Source: Agelaius tricolor (Eukaryota; Chordata; Aves; Passeriformes; Icteridae). Taken from it: 64,000 nucleotides of DNA. A program made the translations under genes and the position numbers. Where the stretch lies: contig JALJCS010000037.1 of the NCBI GenBank assembly GCA_023055355.1, forward strand, positions 3,162,001-3,226,000, given 5' to 3'. Below the pieces are notes generated by a model. It made no database searches and had not been told where the DNA came from. It was given only the letters and a program-made list of their open reading frames with translations. This document shows, in pieces, positions 61,377-64,000 of this stretch (positions are counted from its first letter, which is position 1; every line of letters starts with the position of its first letter).

Positions 61377-61861
61377 TGTCACAGTCATATTCTGGAAAAA
61401 GTCCTTTGCTCAGGAGTCTTCTTCTGGGAAGCTGAGAAGCCTCAGAGAAAAAGGAAAACAATTCTGATCTCATTTGCTTCTCCTGTGTTTTGCTGCTTTG
61501 GAATTATTTGGAATTTGGCTGGAGATTGGCTGTTCAGAATTTGTGTTTGGAGATTGTTTACCCAACAGGTGATTGTTTCATTATTTCATGTGAATTGTTT
61601 TGACTTATTAGCCAATCAAGGTCAAGCTGTGTTGAGACTCTGGAAAAAGTAATGAGTTTTCATTATTATCTTTTTAGCTTTCAGTAAGTATCCTTTCTGT
61701 ATTCTTTAGTATAGTTTAGTATAGTATAATATAATATATATAATATATATAATATAATATAATATTTAATATAATATAGTAAAGTAATAAATTAGCCTTC
61801 TAAGAACATGGAGTCAGATGCATCATCCCTTCCTTCGTCTGGGAACCCCACAAATACAATA
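61377..61861 (+). mobile_element. Solo LTR, family A (copy 8), TA-ended
   Basis: It runs from TGTCACAGTCATATTCTGG to CACAAATACAATA. A perfect 6-bp target duplication AGCAAA lies at 61371-61376 and 61862-61867. It carries extra internal sequence and an expanded AT stretch at 61720-61775. Confidence 0.92.
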
Positions 61862-63198
61862 AGCAAATATCCCAAGCAATGTCCTTGTTTAGAGAGCTGG
61901 GATTGGGGAAGCATTAAAGGGTTTTTAAAGGGACATGTTATGGTAATGAGCAGCAAACAGCACAAAATCCAATTTCACCAGGGGAAAAAGCAGGAGCAGC
62001 ACTAACAAAAATTAGGAATAATCATTCCACAGAGCAAAGCCTGCAGGAGGAAAGCAAAATTGTCACAGTGGAGCAGGACAGAAGTGTGTGTAGATATATA
62101 TAAATATATATGTGACACTTTCCTGTTGACTCAACACCTCGGAGCAGGGCAAACCTCCAGCTCCCAGATGGGTCACCACAGGCTCTCACAAGGGCTTGGT
62201 GAGAGGAGAAAATGCCAAAGCTGGCTCCTGCTGACCGTTTGTGAGTGTGCATTAAAAGAGGATCCAGTTTCATGTCAGTTTGGCCTTTTGCTGCCAGGGA
62301 ATTCTCTGAAAATGCAGTGCACATCTACCACAAAGGGCTGGGTGGGGGATTTGTTCCTTTTTAAAACAGTGACCAGAACTGGCCCTTACTCCTCATGGCT
62401 GGAGAAGACAGAGAAAGGGAGAAATTCAAGGAAAAATGGGAAATAAATATGGTGCCCTTCTCTCCTGGAGCACCTTTGGGGCATTTGGGCTGGGTCAGGT
62501 GCTTAAAAATAATCCTGTGTCAGCAGAGCAGGACAGCAGGGAGGGTGCAGGGAGAGGGAAACAAGACTGGAGCAAAACTGCCACTGAGTTTTATCCATTT
62601 TTATTACAATAATGCCATGTTTCCAGCTCAGAACAGTCAGGCTGAAGGGAAAAGGCCTTGAATAACCCTTTGGCCATATTTTGGTGCCCAGCACCCCTTT
62701 GTCCTGCAGTTCATCACTGGCCTCCCCAGGCTATTGGCTCAGCAGAGCAACACTCGCTGTTGACACCTCTGCTTGGTTCCCCTCATGATGCACAGTTGGT
62801 CCCTCTGGCTCCTGATTCCAGGAAAAATCTCAGGGGTTTGCTCACTTTGGGGATTTGGAACAGAAAGAAGCACGAGCAGCTTCCCCTCCTCCATTTTCCA
62901 CCCCCTACCAGAGGCAGCTCTTTAATGAGTTCACATTTCCACCCTCAGGCCGGTTTGGAGCCCGTGGTCTCTGCCCAGGCTCCTTAATGCACCTCTGTGA
63001 GATGAGGAGCACTTAGGTTTGCAAAAGCTTTGTGGGTTGTTCTGCTGCTCTGCTCCCAGGGGATGCAGTGCCAGGAAACCTCACCCCCCTCTCCTTTCCA
63101 GAAACACCATTTCCTGCCTGGCAGCTGGAAGGGATGCTCAGAACTCACTCAAAGCCAGCTCAGCACCCCCAGAGCCCCTTCCCCTCCCTACAGAGGGG

Positions 63199-63404
63199 CT
63201 TTAGTATAGTTTAGTATGGTATTCTTTAACAGAATATAGTATTATAAAGTAATAAATTAGCCTTGTGAGAACATGGTGTCAGATTCATCATTCCTTCCTT
63301 TGTCTGGGAACCCCACAAATACAATAAGCAAATATCCCAAGCAATGTCCCTGTTTAGAGAGCTGGGATTGGGAAAGCATTAAAGGGTTTTTAAAGGGACA
63401 TGTT
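63199..63404. repeat. Segmental copy of LTR end plus unique flank
   Basis: 63199-63404 matches 61704-61940, apart from a missing AT stretch. It covers the last part of the family-A LTR, its target duplication, and about 80 bp of single-copy flank (GCAATGTCC, AGAGAGCTGGGATTGGG). It is therefore a DNA copy of that locus and not a separate insertion. Confidence 0.92.
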
Positions 63405-63712
63405 GTTGTTGCCACAGTGCAAGAGGTTTTACAGAGAGGAGTTTGATGAGAGGATCCATGTTTAACTCTGGAAGAATTTTCTACCAAGGTCATTGACACA
63501 GAAACCAAGAAAGAAAGAAGGAGAAATAAGAGAAACCTGCAACTGCCTGTTCCAATGAGCACTTTGTTTGTCTTTCCTGACCAATGAGTAAAGTGTAAAC
63601 TGATGAGTTTTGTAAGAATGTATAAAAAGCATCCATGCTATAATAAAAACAGTTTGAAGCCTTCTGAAAATGGAATGCATTGCTTTGTATTGTGATCATC
63701 TCAACTACAACA
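63401..63712 (+). mobile_element. LTR, family H
   Basis: It runs from TGTTGTTGTTGCCACAG to CATCTCAACTACAACA, with TATAAAAAGC, ATAATAAAAAC and an AGCCTTCTGAAAATGG like other LTRs here. No target duplication was found. It begins where the segmental copy ends. Confidence 0.65.
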
Positions 63713-64000
63713 AACCACAGCTCACAGTGAGCCAGCAGAGCTGAAATGCAGCACGGGCAGCAGAGCTCCAGCCATGCTCCCAATTCCATCTGGAATGCAC
63801 CCAGGCAGCAAGAGGAGCTTGCACATAACATTAGCCATGACAAAAACCTGTCCCAGGTCCCCAAACCTGGCCCAGACTCTCTTGGTCAGTGCTGATGGCA
63901 GAGATGAGCGTGCAGGGAGCACACACAACTCTGGGGGGGATGTTGGCCTTTTGCACTGCTCTGGGGGGGCAGAAAATCCTCCCTCATGAAAATCCTCCCT

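Larger units (their letters stand above)
59751..64000 (-). other. Intron 5 (partial)
   Basis: This part upstream of exon 6 in the transcript holds a minisatellite, a CR1 fragment, two LTRs and a small segmental copy. The stretches 60930-61370 and 61950-63190 show no recognisable gene or repeat. Exon 5 is not present. Confidence 0.75.

Noticed and set aside
63490..63864. 124-residue open frame on the minus strand as a possible exon 5
   Set aside because: It has no similarity to the IS5 helix and overlaps LTR-like sequence. Exon 5 is not in the window.

Overview
The window is vertebrate, almost certainly avian and most likely a songbird. It is dense in 3'-anchored CR1 LINE fragments in both orientations and in many solo endogenous-retrovirus LTRs, as in passerine genomes. 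Its only protein-coding content is a set of six short, spliced exons on the minus strand. In transcript order they encode the repeat-I pore loop, segment IS6, the beta-subunit-binding start of the I-II linker, the rest of that linker, and segment IIS1 of a voltage-gated calcium channel. The residues match the N-type (Cav2.2) alpha-1B subunit, CACNA1B, better than the P/Q- or R-type paralogs. Every junction has AG/GT splice signals and the codon phases join without a break, so this is the interior of a live gene. By the usual vertebrate numbering the exons are 6 to 11. The 5' end of the gene lies beyond position 64000 and the 3' end before position 1.

Layout from high to low coordinate, which is the direction of transcription: partial intron 5 (59751-64000), exon 6 (59563-59750), a 28.1 kb intron 6, exon 7 (31345-31448), a 15.6 kb intron 7, exon 8 (15627-15742), a 7.9 kb intron 8, exon 9 (7678-7734), a 2.5 kb intron 9, exon 10 (5051-5140), a 3.6 kb intron 10, exon 11 (1288-1497) and partial intron 11.

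The introns carry at least eight LTR families or subfamilies, about fifteen CR1 fragments, several minisatellites and a number of local duplications. No retroviral gag/pol/env reading frame, tRNA, rRNA, CRISPR array or second gene was recognised. Most long open frames are CR1, LTR or minisatellite sequence that happens to lack stops.

The most noteworthy items are: (1) a decayed second copy of the IS6 exon 3.7 kb upstream of the real one, at the same gene position where L-type channel genes carry mutually exclusive IS6 exons; (2) a 26/29-bp minisatellite on both sides of exon 6 that reaches to about 20 bp from its splice acceptor; (3) a 301-bp CR1-containing tandem array that runs to within about 10 bp of the exon 11 splice donor; (4) a solo LTR flanked by about 100-bp direct repeats instead of a 6-bp target duplication; (5) an LTR subgroup that ends in TA rather than CA with intact 6-bp target duplications; (6) a mosaic LTR; (7) a duplication carrying a small templated inverted insertion. 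None of these is a new biological system. They are unusual genome structures inside a well-known channel gene.
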